From Rhodococcus sp. RD6.2 (GTDB lineage Bacteria > Actinomycetota > Actinomycetes > Mycobacteriales > Mycobacteriaceae): a stretch of 64,000 nucleotides of DNA. How positions within the stretch are numbered: position 1 is the first letter of the stretch; each line of letters starts with the position of its first letter. The stretch covers positions 550,324 through 614,323 of the forward strand of contig NZ_CVQP01000001.1 of assembly GCF_001040705.1 (NCBI RefSeq), written 5' to 3'. The notes under the pieces were generated by a model. That model made no database searches. It saw only the letters and a list, made by a program, of their open reading frames with translations, and was not told the origin of the DNA. This document shows positions 9,116 to 18,076 of the stretch, piece after piece. The translations under genes and the position numbers were made by a program.

Positions 9116-10642
9116 TCATCCCGTCGGCTGTGTCCGGCGGCCGATCGCGGCGTAGGTGCCGTGCAGCGCCGTCAGTGCGGAGTCCGCCGCCGCCGACATC
9201 GTGGACAGCGACTGCCGCTGCACCCACGCCAGTCGCTCCGCGGCGGCGACCCGAACCTGATCGGGCCCAGCAGTGGCGGGGAGGCCGACGACGTCGGTGT
9301 CGCTGCGCGCGCGCAGGACTCGCGTCAACTCGTCGACGACGGGTGAGTCGTGGTCCACGTCGAGCATCGCGCGCAGACACCCGAACAGCACCACTTCGTT
9401 CATCGCGGGATCGCGGCGGGCGGCGCCGACGATCGCGCGAATGTGATCGCGCGCGGGATGTTGGAAGGCGAGGGTGTCGAGTTCGGTGAGGATCCGGCCT
9501 GCGCGCTGGATCGCCGCGAACCGCGCCAGCGACGTGTGCAGTTCGTGCCGGAAGCGTTCGATACCGGACACGGTCGCCAGCCACCGGTTCAGGGTGTGCG
9601 CACCACCCTGGGCGACGGTACGGGCGTGGACGAGGCCGTACTCGCCGACGAGGTCCAGCAGGCGGTCCCGGACCGCGGCGTCGAGTGGGGGCGCGGGGGA
9701 GTCGGAGTCGAGGCGCTCGATCAGGGCGAACGGTTCCCATCCGGCCAGTGACGCCAGCGCCCGCGCGTCGGTTTCGGTGAGCTGCCCGGTGAGAGCGGTT
9801 TCGGCGAGGAGTCCGGCGATCGGCAGCACCGTCCCGACCGTGTCGGAGAGTTCGGCGGCCATCGGCGCGGAGTGCTCGGCGGCGTACGCGATCGGATCGC
9901 GCTGTCCGAGTGGTCCTTCCCCGAACCCGTCCGCGCGAGAGAGCACACCGAGTGTGTTCAGCGGGGTGAAGTCGAGTTGGCGGAGGAATTCGAGTTCGTC
10001 CGCGCGGGGGACGGAGTCGAACAGGAACACCGCCGCGTCGGCGTTCACCGAGGCGGTGCGCGTCTGCTCGAATCCGTCGATCAGCGCGCGCCGTGTCGCC
10101 GTCTCGTTCTCCGTGGTCAGTGTCGCGAGGCCGGGGGTGTCGATGAGGGTGAGGCCGCGAATCGCCTGCGACGGAATCCACCGTTCTATGTACGCGACCT
10201 CCGTTGCGGGGCAACCGAGGTCGACCGGCATGCCCGACTCGACGCGCAACGGCCGACGGGCGCCGTCCAGTCCGACGACCTCCGCCCGAGAGGGTGCGCC
10301 GTCGGTGTAGATCGCGACGACGTTCGTCGCTTCGAGGGCAGCGGTTTCGGCGACCGGCGCCCCGATCAGCGCGTTGACCAGTGTCGACTTCCCGGCCTTG
10401 AGTCGTCCCAGGATCACCACCCGCGGCGGTGACCACAGGATCGCGCCGATCCGGTTCGCGTGCCCGACGAGATCGCCGCCGAGTGCGGCGAGCGAATGGA
10501 GGGAGCGGTCCAGGACCGTGCGCACCGGGTCGAGCGCAGGAGTGGGAGCGGGTGGGGCGCCCGGGGGTTGACCGGCAGGATTCCACTGCTGTCCCGACGC
10601 GTTCCACTGCTGACCGGCGGCTCCTACGGGGTAGCCGTTCAC
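9116..10642 (-). CDS. iniC: Dynamin-like GTPase, IniC type
   Basis: 508 aa. GTG start at 10642 overlaps the previous stop (GTGA); the frame runs far upstream but only as a shadow of the iniA-like gene. After a Gln/Pro-rich N-terminus (residues 8-35, with AGQQWN and SGQQWNPAGQ repeats) comes the GTPase domain: P-loop GRLKAGKSTLVNAL (79-92), DTPGL (168-172), and a SRAD motif in the G4 position instead of (N/T)KxD. The C-terminal half is predicted helical. Size and pairing match mycobacterial IniC (about 490 aa), coupled to IniA. IniA/IniC are bacterial dynamin-like proteins linked to membrane stress from cell-wall drugs; that role is transferred by family, not shown here. Confidence 0.8.
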   Translation of the reverse strand: MNGYPVGAAGQQWNASGQQWNPAGQPPGAPPAPTPALDPVRTVLDRSLHSLAALGGDLVGHANRIGAILWSPPRVVILGRLKAGKSTLVNALIGAPVAETAALEATNVVAIYTDGAPSRAEVVGLDGARRPLRVESGMPVDLGCPATEVAYIERWIPSQAIRGLTLIDTPGLATLTTENETATRRALIDGFEQTRTASVNADAAVFLFDSVPRADELEFLRQLDFTPLNTLGVLSRADGFGEGPLGQRDPIAYAAEHSAPMAAELSDTVGTVLPIAGLLAETALTGQLTETDARALASLAGWEPFALIERLDSDSPAPPLDAAVRDRLLDLVGEYGLVHARTVAQGGAHTLNRWLATVSGIERFRHELHTSLARFAAIQRAGRILTELDTLAFQHPARDHIRAIVGAARRDPAMNEVVLFGCLRAMLDVDHDSPVVDELTRVLRARSDTDVVGLPATAGPDQVRVAAAERLAWVQRQSLSTMSAAADSALTALHGTYAAIGRRTQPTG

Positions 10643-12468
10643 GTGTCGGACCGCCCTTCGGTGGTCGCCGAGAGTCGGCCGATCAGGTTCTCGACCTCGG
10701 CGATCGTCGCGGTGACCGCGCGCACGTTCGTCGAGAGGCGTTTGACGGTCTGCTCCCGGGTGGCCTCGTCCAACCGCGCCGCCTCCTTCGCGTCGGTGAT
10801 CCGTTGCTGGACCTGTGCGATCGTCGCAACCAGGTGCTCGCGATACCGGATCACCACCTCCGGGCGTGCCGTGGACAGTGCCGCTTCGAGCAGGCGGGCT
10901 GTGCTGGTGCGGGCGGTTCCCAGGGTTTCCCGCAGCCATGTCAGGAGGTTCGTCTTCCCACTGCGCAGCGCCTTGTAGCCGAGGTTGACGCCCACCCAGA
11001 CGACGCCGGCGACGGCACCGACGCCGATCACCGCGCCGAGCATCGAGGTGCCGATCATGCCCATCGTCAGAATCGACGGGTCGAGCAGCCCTTGGCTTTT
11101 CGATGCGACCTGCCCCGTCCGCAGCTGCGGGTCGAGTCCGCCCAGGGTGCGTGACTGGATCTCCTCCCACTGCACATCGGACCCGAACAGGGGAGTGACC
11201 GCGGCGCGCGTCTGATCGAGGAACCGCTGCACCGTCGCCGCCATCGCCACCCGCAGTTCGGACTCGATCTGCGCGGTGAAATGCTGCGGGTTGCGGCGCA
11301 GCACCTGCACCCCGGACTTGTTGATCCGGTTCGTCCACGACTCGCGGATCTGCTCGAGCTGTTCGTCGAGGTAGGTGAGAGCGGACTGGCGGGCCAGGGT
11401 GAGGTCGCGACCCAGGTAGTGCTCCCACTGACCGGAGTGGTCCTTGAGTTCCTGCAGGCGGTCTCGCTCGGCCGTCAGCTCCGGCAGTACCGCGGCCGAA
11501 TTCTGCGCGATCGCCAGGTCTTCGGCGAACGCGGCGTGCACCTTCCGCAGTCCTTCCAGGGCCGTTCGGAGTCCGTCGACCGTGGGAAGGTTCTCCCCGA
11601 GAGCGAGGCGAGCGCGGATGTGCCTGCGCAGCTCGGCGATGCCGGACGACTCCTCACCCGCTGCGCGCGTCTCCGGGTCGGTGCGTTCGGCGGCTTCGAC
11701 GGCGCGCAGACTCGACACCCCCACGACCGGGATGGGGCGTCGCAGGTGCTTCTGCAGCAGTCGCCGATTCTCGTCGACGATCGGCCGCCAACGCCGCAGG
11801 TTCTTGTCCGTCTTCGTCACCGCAACCACCACCGAGTCGACGGTGGCCGTGGCGTCCCGGAGGAATTCCATCTCCGGTGCCGTCAGCGGGGTCGTCGCGT
11901 CGCATGTGACGACGAGGACGCAGGCGCGTTGCGCGGTGCGCATCGCCAGCTGCGCATGGGACGGGTCGAGACCTCCGACACCGGGAGTGTCGACAACGAC
12001 GGCCCCACCGAACGTGTCGGCGCGGGTGGTGACCACGGCGCCGGTGGGCAGTGTTTCGGTGCCGCGGTCGACGACGCGGGCACCAGAGGTGCTCACCCAG
12101 TCCGCCAGCTCGCTCCGGTCAACGGTGCGGGGTTGCCCGGGGAACAGCAGTTCCACCGTCCCCGGGACGCGGCCGGGCGCCGGGGGTGCGAGGTGGATCG
12201 TCGCGGACGTACTCGACGCGACATCGACCGGGGATGCGTTTCGTTCGGCGACGAGGGCGTTGACCAGGGAGCTCTTCCCGCGTTTGACCTCGCCGACCAC
12301 GACGATCGACTGCACCTGCAGTTCGGTCGAGGCCTTGCGTTCGGCGAGCTCGGCGACCGCCGTGTATCCGCACTTGCGGAGGACGGTGCACGCCTTCGCC
12401 AGCGTCGCGGCGGCCGGATCCTCGGCCGACGTGGATACACCGGTACCGGCTGCTGACTCCACGACCAT
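10639..12468 (-). CDS. iniA: Dynamin-like GTPase, IniA type
   Basis: 609 aa, ATG at 12468 (MVVESAAGTG), close to IniA's usual length (about 640). The frame continues to 13899 antisense to the lipoprotein gene and that extension is not real. GTPase motifs: GEVKRGKSSLVNAL (59-72), DTPGVGG (160-166), VTKTD (217-221). A hydrophobic hairpin around residues 470-510 (ILTMGMIGTSMLGAVIGVGA, then VVWVGVNLGY) matches the membrane paddle of bacterial dynamins. First gene of the leftward block; its stop overlaps the iniC-like start. The promoter should lie in 12469-12729. Confidence 0.82.
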   Translation of the reverse strand: MVVESAAGTGVSTSAEDPAAATLAKACTVLRKCGYTAVAELAERKASTELQVQSIVVVGEVKRGKSSLVNALVAERNASPVDVASSTSATIHLAPPAPGRVPGTVELLFPGQPRTVDRSELADWVSTSGARVVDRGTETLPTGAVVTTRADTFGGAVVVDTPGVGGLDPSHAQLAMRTAQRACVLVVTCDATTPLTAPEMEFLRDATATVDSVVVAVTKTDKNLRRWRPIVDENRRLLQKHLRRPIPVVGVSSLRAVEAAERTDPETRAAGEESSGIAELRRHIRARLALGENLPTVDGLRTALEGLRKVHAAFAEDLAIAQNSAAVLPELTAERDRLQELKDHSGQWEHYLGRDLTLARQSALTYLDEQLEQIRESWTNRINKSGVQVLRRNPQHFTAQIESELRVAMAATVQRFLDQTRAAVTPLFGSDVQWEEIQSRTLGGLDPQLRTGQVASKSQGLLDPSILTMGMIGTSMLGAVIGVGAVAGVVWVGVNLGYKALRSGKTNLLTWLRETLGTARTSTARLLEAALSTARPEVVIRYREHLVATIAQVQQRITDAKEAARLDEATREQTVKRLSTNVRAVTATIAEVENLIGRLSATTEGRSDT

Positions 12469-12729
12469 CCCCCGACCTGTCCGTACGTCCCCGGGCCGCT
12501 TGGAGGGCCGCCACGAGAGGTTACCGAACGGCGAGTGCCGCGCCCTGCCACCCCGGCGCAGGCACCGCGGGAGAAGCAGCCGCCGCCGAGCGAGGGAAGT
12601 CGTCGGGAACTTTCCGGGTCCCAGGCGCCTCCAAGAATGTGAACGAACACCCGACCCCGGACGCTCGACGCGACCAGGTGAGGTGAACGCGGTGCCCCGA
12701 GCACCCGACCGAAGGGAACTGAGGAACAG
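12469..12729. promoter_or_regulatory. Divergent intergenic region between iniA-like and lipoprotein genes
   Basis: 261 bp without a gene. It holds the 20-bp element described separately (12599-12618), placed 131 bp from the iniA-like start and 112 bp from the lipoprotein start. No convincing sigma-A -35/-10 pair was found in either direction. Confidence 0.5.
12599..12618 (+). promoter_or_regulatory. 20-bp promoter-region element, copy 2
   Basis: GTCGTCGGGAACTTTCCGGG, identical to the minus-strand element at 7065-7084. It lies 112 bp upstream of the DUF7373-like lipoprotein start and 131 bp upstream of the iniA-like start on the other strand. Chance identity of two 20-mers in two promoter regions of one gene block is unlikely. 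Confidence 0.5.
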
Positions 12730-13947
12730 ATGCGTGCGACAAAGCTTGCCCCGATCGCCGCCGCGGCAGTCGCGGCAGCACTGGTGTTGACGGGGTGCGG
12801 TGGCGGAACGACCACCGGTCAGGCAGTCAAGTCCGGCGGCGACACCGAGGCGGTCGACCCGGCGTCCCTCGACACCGGCACCTTCCCCACCACGCCCCGC
12901 CCACCGTTCACCACCGTCGGCGACGACTTCCTCGGACGATCCGTCGAAGGCCAGCGGATGGCCGAGTTCGTCGTCCTTCCTCCCGAGGTCGACCCGACTC
13001 TCACGGAGTCGGCGTCGATGTCCACCTACGTCATCAAGGACGGCAAGTCCCTCGGCATCCTCCTGCCGGGCCCGACACCGCAGGTCGCAGCCGACAACGG
13101 CATGCTCGTCGGATTCAGCACTTCGAGGTCGACCCCCGGCAAGGCCAACGACAGCTCCCTTGTCCACGCCGTCCTTCGCTTCCCCGACGCGGCTGCCGCG
13201 ACGAAAGCAGCGAACGCGATGCACCAATCTGTCCTCGGCTACGACTTCGGGAACGGATTGCCCGCCGTCGGGAAGATCACCGCACTCCCGCAGGCGCTCG
13301 CCAGCACGTCGGAATCCGGCGGGGTCTTCAGTGCGAACGCCTTCACCCCGCACAACGAGTACGTCATCTACACTTGGGCGAGTGCCCCTGCGGCGCAGAA
13401 GAACTGGACCGCCGACGTCATCGCCAAGGCATACGAACTCCAGGCTCCGATGATCGAGAAGTTCCCGGCAACCGATCCCGCGAACTACGCGAACCTCGAG
13501 ATCGACGTCGACGGCGTCCTGCGATACACGCTTCCGATGGAAGGCAGCCAGACCACGAGCAGCCTCGCCGTGTACGGCTCGCGCGGCGCCGCGCACCGCT
13601 CGACCAACGCTCTCGCCAACCTCGAGAACTTCACGCGGACGGGCACCACCCACCAGGCGGTGGACGCCACCAACGTGTATCTCTCCGAGACCGAGGAAGG
13701 ATCGCAGCAACTCAGGGACGCGTTCCTCGCGGAGATGAAGACGGAAAACGACATGGCCGAAGACGCCGCACCACCGAATGTCCCCGGCGCCGCCTGCCTC
13801 AGCGCGAAGACGTACAGCGGAACCGAGTACTACTGCCTCGTGCAGTTCGGTAAGCGGCTCGGTGAACTCGGTGGACTCGACAACCTGCCGGAGTTGCATC
13901 AGATGGCCGCCGCGCAGTACCTGATCCTTCAGGCTGCCGAAGACTGA
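12730..13947 (+). CDS. Lipoprotein of the DUF7373 type
   Basis: 405 aa. Signal peptide with lipobox LVLTGC (Cys23), so the mature protein should be lipid-anchored outside the membrane. The mature part has Ser/Gly/Thr linker then two similar alpha/beta halves (roughly residues 45-245 and 246-405) with AASMSTYVIKDG-like start and a closing YCLVQFGKRLGEL segment. It resembles actinobacterial lipoproteins annotated DUF7373, with no known activity. It diverges from the iniA-like gene and shares its upstream element with the calcium-repeat gene, suggesting co-regulation with the dynamin block. A strong terminator follows. Confidence 0.75.
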   Translation: MRATKLAPIAAAAVAAALVLTGCGGGTTTGQAVKSGGDTEAVDPASLDTGTFPTTPRPPFTTVGDDFLGRSVEGQRMAEFVVLPPEVDPTLTESASMSTYVIKDGKSLGILLPGPTPQVAADNGMLVGFSTSRSTPGKANDSSLVHAVLRFPDAAAATKAANAMHQSVLGYDFGNGLPAVGKITALPQALASTSESGGVFSANAFTPHNEYVIYTWASAPAAQKNWTADVIAKAYELQAPMIEKFPATDPANYANLEIDVDGVLRYTLPMEGSQTTSSLAVYGSRGAAHRSTNALANLENFTRTGTTHQAVDATNVYLSETEEGSQQLRDAFLAEMKTENDMAEDAAPPNVPGAACLSAKTYSGTEYYCLVQFGKRLGELGGLDNLPELHQMAAAQYLILQAAED

Positions 13948-13962
13948 CGCAGCCGACCGCTG

Positions 13963-14015
13963 AACGGGCGGTTCCCGGGACGAATGTCGAGGACGCGTCC
14001 CGGGAACCGCCCGTT
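13963..14015. terminator. Perfect 20-bp-stem bidirectional terminator; copy A of a dispersed palindromic repeat
   Basis: A 20-bp perfect inverted repeat (13963-13982 against 13996-14015, arms starting AACGGGCGGTTCCCGGGACG) with a 13-nt loop lies between the convergent lipoprotein and TetR genes. The whole 53-bp element is 45/53 identical, in the same orientation, to 20133-20185. Confidence 0.85.
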
Positions 14016-14019
14016 GTCG

Positions 14020-14694
14020 TTACGTCCGCCGTCGAGACGCTGACGCGGGCGACCCGGGCGGGCCGCTGCCGCGACCGTGGTCGCTCGACGTCGGTGAAAC
14101 ATCATGGTGGACAGTGGAAGTGAACACCGGTCCGAGAAACGTCTGCAGGTAGGCCGACAGGGCGTCCCGATCATCGACATCGACCGCGGTTCCCGGCGTC
14201 CCGACCAGGGAGACGAGCATCCGGATCAGCCATTCTGCCGCGCCGGGCAGGTCGAGATCTTCGCGGGCCAGACCGCGCTGCTGGGCATCACGCAGTCGGT
14301 CCACCCAGAAGTCCGACAGCTGGGCGACCACGTCGTGGGAGTAGGTGCCCATGATCTCGGCGTACTCGTGGGGTTCCCGGGCGGCCAGTTCCACGGCCAG
14401 TGGCCCCAGAGGGTTCTGTCTCGACAGCACGACGGCCTCGGTCAGCATGCCGGACACGCTGTCCTGTTTCGCGATCCGATCGCGTGCGTCCTCCCAGAAG
14501 TCCGCTCCCCGGCGGATCAGCGCCGCCGACAGCAGTGTCGACTTGTCGGAGAAGAATCGGTACAGATAGGCGCGGCTGACATCGGCTTCCTTGGCCACGG
14601 CGCGGACGGTGGTGCGGCGGATACCGTCGCGCGCCAGACAGACTTCGGCGGCATCGAGGATGCGGTCGCGCACGGCGCTGGAGTGGGGTCTCAT
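14020..14694 (-). CDS. TetR family transcriptional regulator
   Basis: 224 aa from ATG at 14694 (MRPHSSAVRDRILDAAE); an upstream frame to 14778 would run across the operator. The HTH lies at residues 27-53 (TTVRAVAKEADVSRAYLYRF). The C-terminal ligand-binding domain is typical in length, with a Ser/Gly/Pro-rich tail. It is transcribed away from the DUF3556 gene; a 32-bp inverted repeat between them (14735-14766) is the likely operator. Expected role: ligand-relieved repressor of the DUF3556-oxidoreductase operon and of itself. Ligand unknown. Confidence 0.9.
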   Translation of the reverse strand: MRPHSSAVRDRILDAAEVCLARDGIRRTTVRAVAKEADVSRAYLYRFFSDKSTLLSAALIRRGADFWEDARDRIAKQDSVSGMLTEAVVLSRQNPLGPLAVELAAREPHEYAEIMGTYSHDVVAQLSDFWVDRLRDAQQRGLAREDLDLPGAAEWLIRMLVSLVGTPGTAVDVDDRDALSAYLQTFLGPVFTSTVHHDVSPTSSDHGRGSGPPGSPASASRRRT

Positions 14695-14734
14695 CGCCGC
14701 TCGATCATAGGACCGGGCACGTGTGGTGAGGCTT

Positions 14735-14766
14735 TTTGTAGGCACTTTTGCGGAAGTGTCTACAAA
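14735..14766. promoter_or_regulatory. TetR-type operator in the divergent tetR/DUF3556 promoter region
   Basis: Inverted repeat with 13-bp arms TTTGTAGGCACTT and AAGTGTCTACAAA (one mismatch) around a 6-bp spacer TTGCGG. It is 41 bp from the TetR start and 105 bp from the DUF3556 start, a normal place for an autoregulating TetR repressor. Confidence 0.8.
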
Positions 14767-14870
14767 TACTGCCGACAAGTCCTACGTTCTCCACCACGAC
14801 CGGCCGTACGGAGGCCCGGTCGCCATCCGAGTCGACGTCGTGTCGGAACGGTGAGCGCAGCGGAGGACGT

Positions 14871-16583
14871 ATGGGTTTCCTGCGACCGGTGGAACCAGAT
14901 ATCGATGCGGACGAGTTGCGCCGCGGTGGGCGATCCACCCAGATGCGCATCCTCTCGGAGAACTACCTATCGCAAGGTTTCGGGACGCCCGATGTGGTGT
15001 ACGTCGGCTATCTCATGAAGATCGCTCTGTTCATCCTCGGCGCGGCATTGTTCGCGTTGACCACGCCAGGCGTGGACGGCCTGTTCGACGTCAGCCAGTG
15101 GTGGGCCCTGCCGGTCGTCTGGCAGAAGGTGGTGCTGTGGTGCATCCTCTTCGAGGTCACCGGTCTCGGCTGCGGATTCGGGCCCCTGAACCTGCGCTTC
15201 CTGCCGCCGTTGGGTTCGTTCCTCTACTGGTTCCGCCGCGGGACCATCCGGATGCCTCCGTGGCCGCGGCGAGTTCCGCTGACCTCCGGAGACCGGCGCG
15301 GCGTCGTCGACATCGTCCTGTACGCCGCGCTGCTCGTCTCGCTGCTGATGGCGCTGGTGTCGGCGACCGCTGCCGGGACGGTTCAGCTGCCGTGGCAGAA
15401 GGTGGCCGTTGTCCTGGGGGTGCTCGCGGTCATCGGACTGCGCGACCGGACGATCTTCCTGGCCGCCCGTGCGGAGGTCTACGGCGCGATTGCCGTGACC
15501 TTCCTCGTGCCGTTCCCCGACTCCATCGTGGCGGCCAAGTTCGTGCTGCTGTGCATCTGGTGGGGCGCGGCGGTCTCGAAGCTCAACGTGCACTTCCCGT
15601 CGGTGGTGCAGGCGATGGAGGCGAACAGCCCGCTGTGGAGAACGAAGCGCATCAAGCACCTCTTCACCCGGTCGTACCCCGATGACCTGCGCCCGTCCGG
15701 GCTCTCTAAGCTGCTCGCCCACGGCGGAACCGCGATCGAGTTCGTCGTCCCGCTCGTGCTGATCCTGTCCGGGGGCGGCGCCGTCACGACGGTGGCTGCG
15801 ACCGTGATGATCCTGTTCCACCTGCACATCATCGTGACGATTCCGATGGGAACGCCGCTCGAGTGGAACGTCTTCATGATCTTCGCCGTGCTGACGTTGT
15901 TCGTGGACAAGGCATCCCTGGGACTCGGTGATCTCGTGCATCCCGCGGTCCTGCTGATCCCGGCCGTCAGCTTCCTTCTGGTGATCCTCGGAAACCTGTT
16001 CCCCGAAAGGATCTGCTTCCTGTTCGGGATGCGCTACTACGCCGGGAACTGGGACACCACCGTGTGGTGCCTCTCGCCGAGCGGCGAGCAGAAGCTGACC
16101 GACGGCACGATCCGCTTCGCGATGCTGCCGCACCGCCAGTTGGAGAAGGTCTACGGCGGAGAGGACGAGGCCCGGGTCACGAGACTCACGGGCTTCGCGT
16201 TCCGCGCGGTCCACACGCACGGTCGCGCGCACGCAGCCCTGCTGCCCCGACTCCTGGCCGACCAACCCACGACGGAGTATGTCGAACTCGACGGTGAGAC
16301 GGTGGCCGGCGTCCTGCTCGGCTGGAACTTCGGTGACGGGCACCTGCATTCCGAACAGCTCGTCGAGACGCTCCAGGGCCTGTGTGCCTTCGAACCGGGT
16401 GAATTGAGGGTGCTGGTCCTGGACGCCCAGCCGATCCACAGGCAGACCCAGGCCTACCGGTTGCTGGACGCCGCCACCGGTGAGTTCGAGCGGGGCACGG
16501 TTCGGGTCGCGGACATGGTCAACCGGCAACCGTGGGCCGACGACATGCCGGTGACGGTGAGCGACGACGCTAGTGCGCGCTGA
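14871..16583 (+). CDS. DUF3556 family multi-pass membrane protein
   Basis: 570 aa, ATG at 14871 behind GGAGG. Begins MGFLRPVEPDIDADEL, then RILSENYLSQGFGTPDVVYV, a pattern typical of the actinobacterial DUF3556 transmembrane family, whose usual length is near 570. Several membrane spans lie between residues 45 and 380 (IALFILGAALFALT, VDIVLYAALLVSLLMALV and others); a soluble region of about 190 residues follows. Function unknown. It overlaps or abuts the FAD oxidoreductase gene and is probably under the divergent TetR repressor. Confidence 0.85.
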   Translation: MGFLRPVEPDIDADELRRGGRSTQMRILSENYLSQGFGTPDVVYVGYLMKIALFILGAALFALTTPGVDGLFDVSQWWALPVVWQKVVLWCILFEVTGLGCGFGPLNLRFLPPLGSFLYWFRRGTIRMPPWPRRVPLTSGDRRGVVDIVLYAALLVSLLMALVSATAAGTVQLPWQKVAVVLGVLAVIGLRDRTIFLAARAEVYGAIAVTFLVPFPDSIVAAKFVLLCIWWGAAVSKLNVHFPSVVQAMEANSPLWRTKRIKHLFTRSYPDDLRPSGLSKLLAHGGTAIEFVVPLVLILSGGGAVTTVAATVMILFHLHIIVTIPMGTPLEWNVFMIFAVLTLFVDKASLGLGDLVHPAVLLIPAVSFLLVILGNLFPERICFLFGMRYYAGNWDTTVWCLSPSGEQKLTDGTIRFAMLPHRQLEKVYGGEDEARVTRLTGFAFRAVHTHGRAHAALLPRLLADQPTTEYVELDGETVAGVLLGWNFGDGHLHSEQLVETLQGLCAFEPGELRVLVLDAQPIHRQTQAYRLLDAATGEFERGTVRVADMVNRQPWADDMPVTVSDDASAR

Positions 16584-16584
16584 C

Positions 16585-18039
16585 ATGGCGAACGCGAGGA
16601 CCGCAGTCGTGGTCGGTTCCGGCCCCAACGGGCTGGCCGCCGCCGTCCGGCTGGCCGGGCACGGACTGAAGGTGACGGTGCTGGAAGGTGCCGACAGTCC
16701 GGGAGGAGGCGCGCGCACCGCCGAACTGACGCTGCCCGGAATGCTGCACGACGTCTGTTCCGCGGTGCACCCGTTCGGGGTCGCCTCGCCGTATATGGCG
16801 ACCCTGCCGCTCGCTGAACACGGCCTGCGGTGGCGATGGCCCGAGATCGACCTCGTCCATCCGCTGGCCGACGGGTCGGCAGGTGTGCTGGTCGGCGACG
16901 TCGATCGCACGGCCGCCGGAATGGGTGTGGACGCGGGCGCATGGCGACGGGTCTTCGGGCCGCTTGCGCGCACCTTCGACGCGCTTGCGCCCGACGTGCT
17001 CGGTCCGCTCCTGCGAGTGCCCGGGCACCCGATCGCGTTGGCCAGGTTCGGACTTCGGGCGGGACTCCCGGCCACCGTCCTGGCCAAGGCCTTCCGTACC
17101 CCACAGGCCCGGGCCCTGTTCCTGGGTTGCGCGGCACACCTGTTCCAACCGCTGAACCGTCCGCTGTCGGCGTCGGTGGGCGTGATGTTGGTGGCGGCCG
17201 GACATCGCCACGGATGGCCGGTCGCCGAGGGCGGCTCGCAGGCGATCACGTCGGCGCTGGTCTCCATCCTGCGCGAGCGCGGTGGGGAGATCGAGGTCGA
17301 CGCTCCGGTCAGGTCGTTCGCCGATCTGCCTGCGGCCGACGTCACGCTGTTCGACACGACTCCGCAGGCGGCAGCCGAGATCCTGGGTGAGCGCTTCGGC
17401 GGGCGACGCAGGCGCCGGTATCGGTCCTACAAGTTCGGCCCCGCCGCCTTCAAGGTGGACCTGGCCGTGCGCGAGGGGGTCCCGTGGACCAGTGAATCCG
17501 CGCGCCGGGCCGGGACGGTCCACCTGGGCGGTACCGCCGATGAGGTGGCGGCCGCGGAGGCCGCGGTCGTCGCCGGCCGGATGCCGGAGCGGCCGTTCGT
17601 GCTCGTCGGGCAGCAGTACCTGGCCGACCCGACCCGATCAGCCGGGGAAGTGCATCCGATCTGGGCGTATGCGCACGTCCCGTCCGGCTACGACGGGGAC
17701 GCGACAGAGGTCGTGCTGGACCAGATCGAGGCGTACGCGCCGGGTTTCCGTGGCCGGGTCGTCGCCGTGCATGCCACCGGTCCCGCGGAGTACGAGCGAT
17801 ACAACGCGAACTACGTCGGGGGCGACATCGGGGGAGGGGCGAACACGCCGCTTCAGATGGTCGGGCGACCGGGATTCGGGCTCGACCCGTACGCGACCGG
17901 GGTGGACGGCATGTTCCTGTGCTCGGCCTCCACGCCGCCCGGCGCGGGTGTGCACGGCATGTGCGGGGCCGGCGCTGCCGCCAGCGCGTTGCGCAGTCTG
18001 GGCGTCGACGTGCAGCCGATCGGGCCGCGAACCAACTGA
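16585..18039 (+). CDS. FAD-dependent oxidoreductase, phytoene-desaturase/PYROXD2-like
   Basis: 484 aa. ATG at 16585, 1 bp after the DUF3556 stop; a GTG at 16573 overlapping that stop is also possible. Rossmann FAD motif VVVGSGPNGLAAAVRLAGHG with acidic residue in LEGADSPGGGART, the GG doublet of the CrtI-type amine-oxidase superfamily. C-terminal FAD-binding segment GMFLCSASTPPGAGVHGMCG. These enzymes dehydrogenate or isomerise hydrophobic substrates; the substrate here is unknown. Pairing with a membrane DUF3556 protein suggests lipid or isoprenoid work. Confidence 0.85.
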   Translation: MANARTAVVVGSGPNGLAAAVRLAGHGLKVTVLEGADSPGGGARTAELTLPGMLHDVCSAVHPFGVASPYMATLPLAEHGLRWRWPEIDLVHPLADGSAGVLVGDVDRTAAGMGVDAGAWRRVFGPLARTFDALAPDVLGPLLRVPGHPIALARFGLRAGLPATVLAKAFRTPQARALFLGCAAHLFQPLNRPLSASVGVMLVAAGHRHGWPVAEGGSQAITSALVSILRERGGEIEVDAPVRSFADLPAADVTLFDTTPQAAAEILGERFGGRRRRRYRSYKFGPAAFKVDLAVREGVPWTSESARRAGTVHLGGTADEVAAAEAAVVAGRMPERPFVLVGQQYLADPTRSAGEVHPIWAYAHVPSGYDGDATEVVLDQIEAYAPGFRGRVVAVHATGPAEYERYNANYVGGDIGGGANTPLQMVGRPGFGLDPYATGVDGMFLCSASTPPGAGVHGMCGAGAAASALRSLGVDVQPIGPRTN

Positions 18040-18076
18040 CCTGCCTGGGACGACGCGGCCTCTGGATTGGCCTGGT

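Noticed and set aside
12469-13899. N-terminal extension of the iniA-like frame
   Set aside because: It lies antisense to the lipoprotein gene and crosses its promoter; IniA proteins start at the point chosen.
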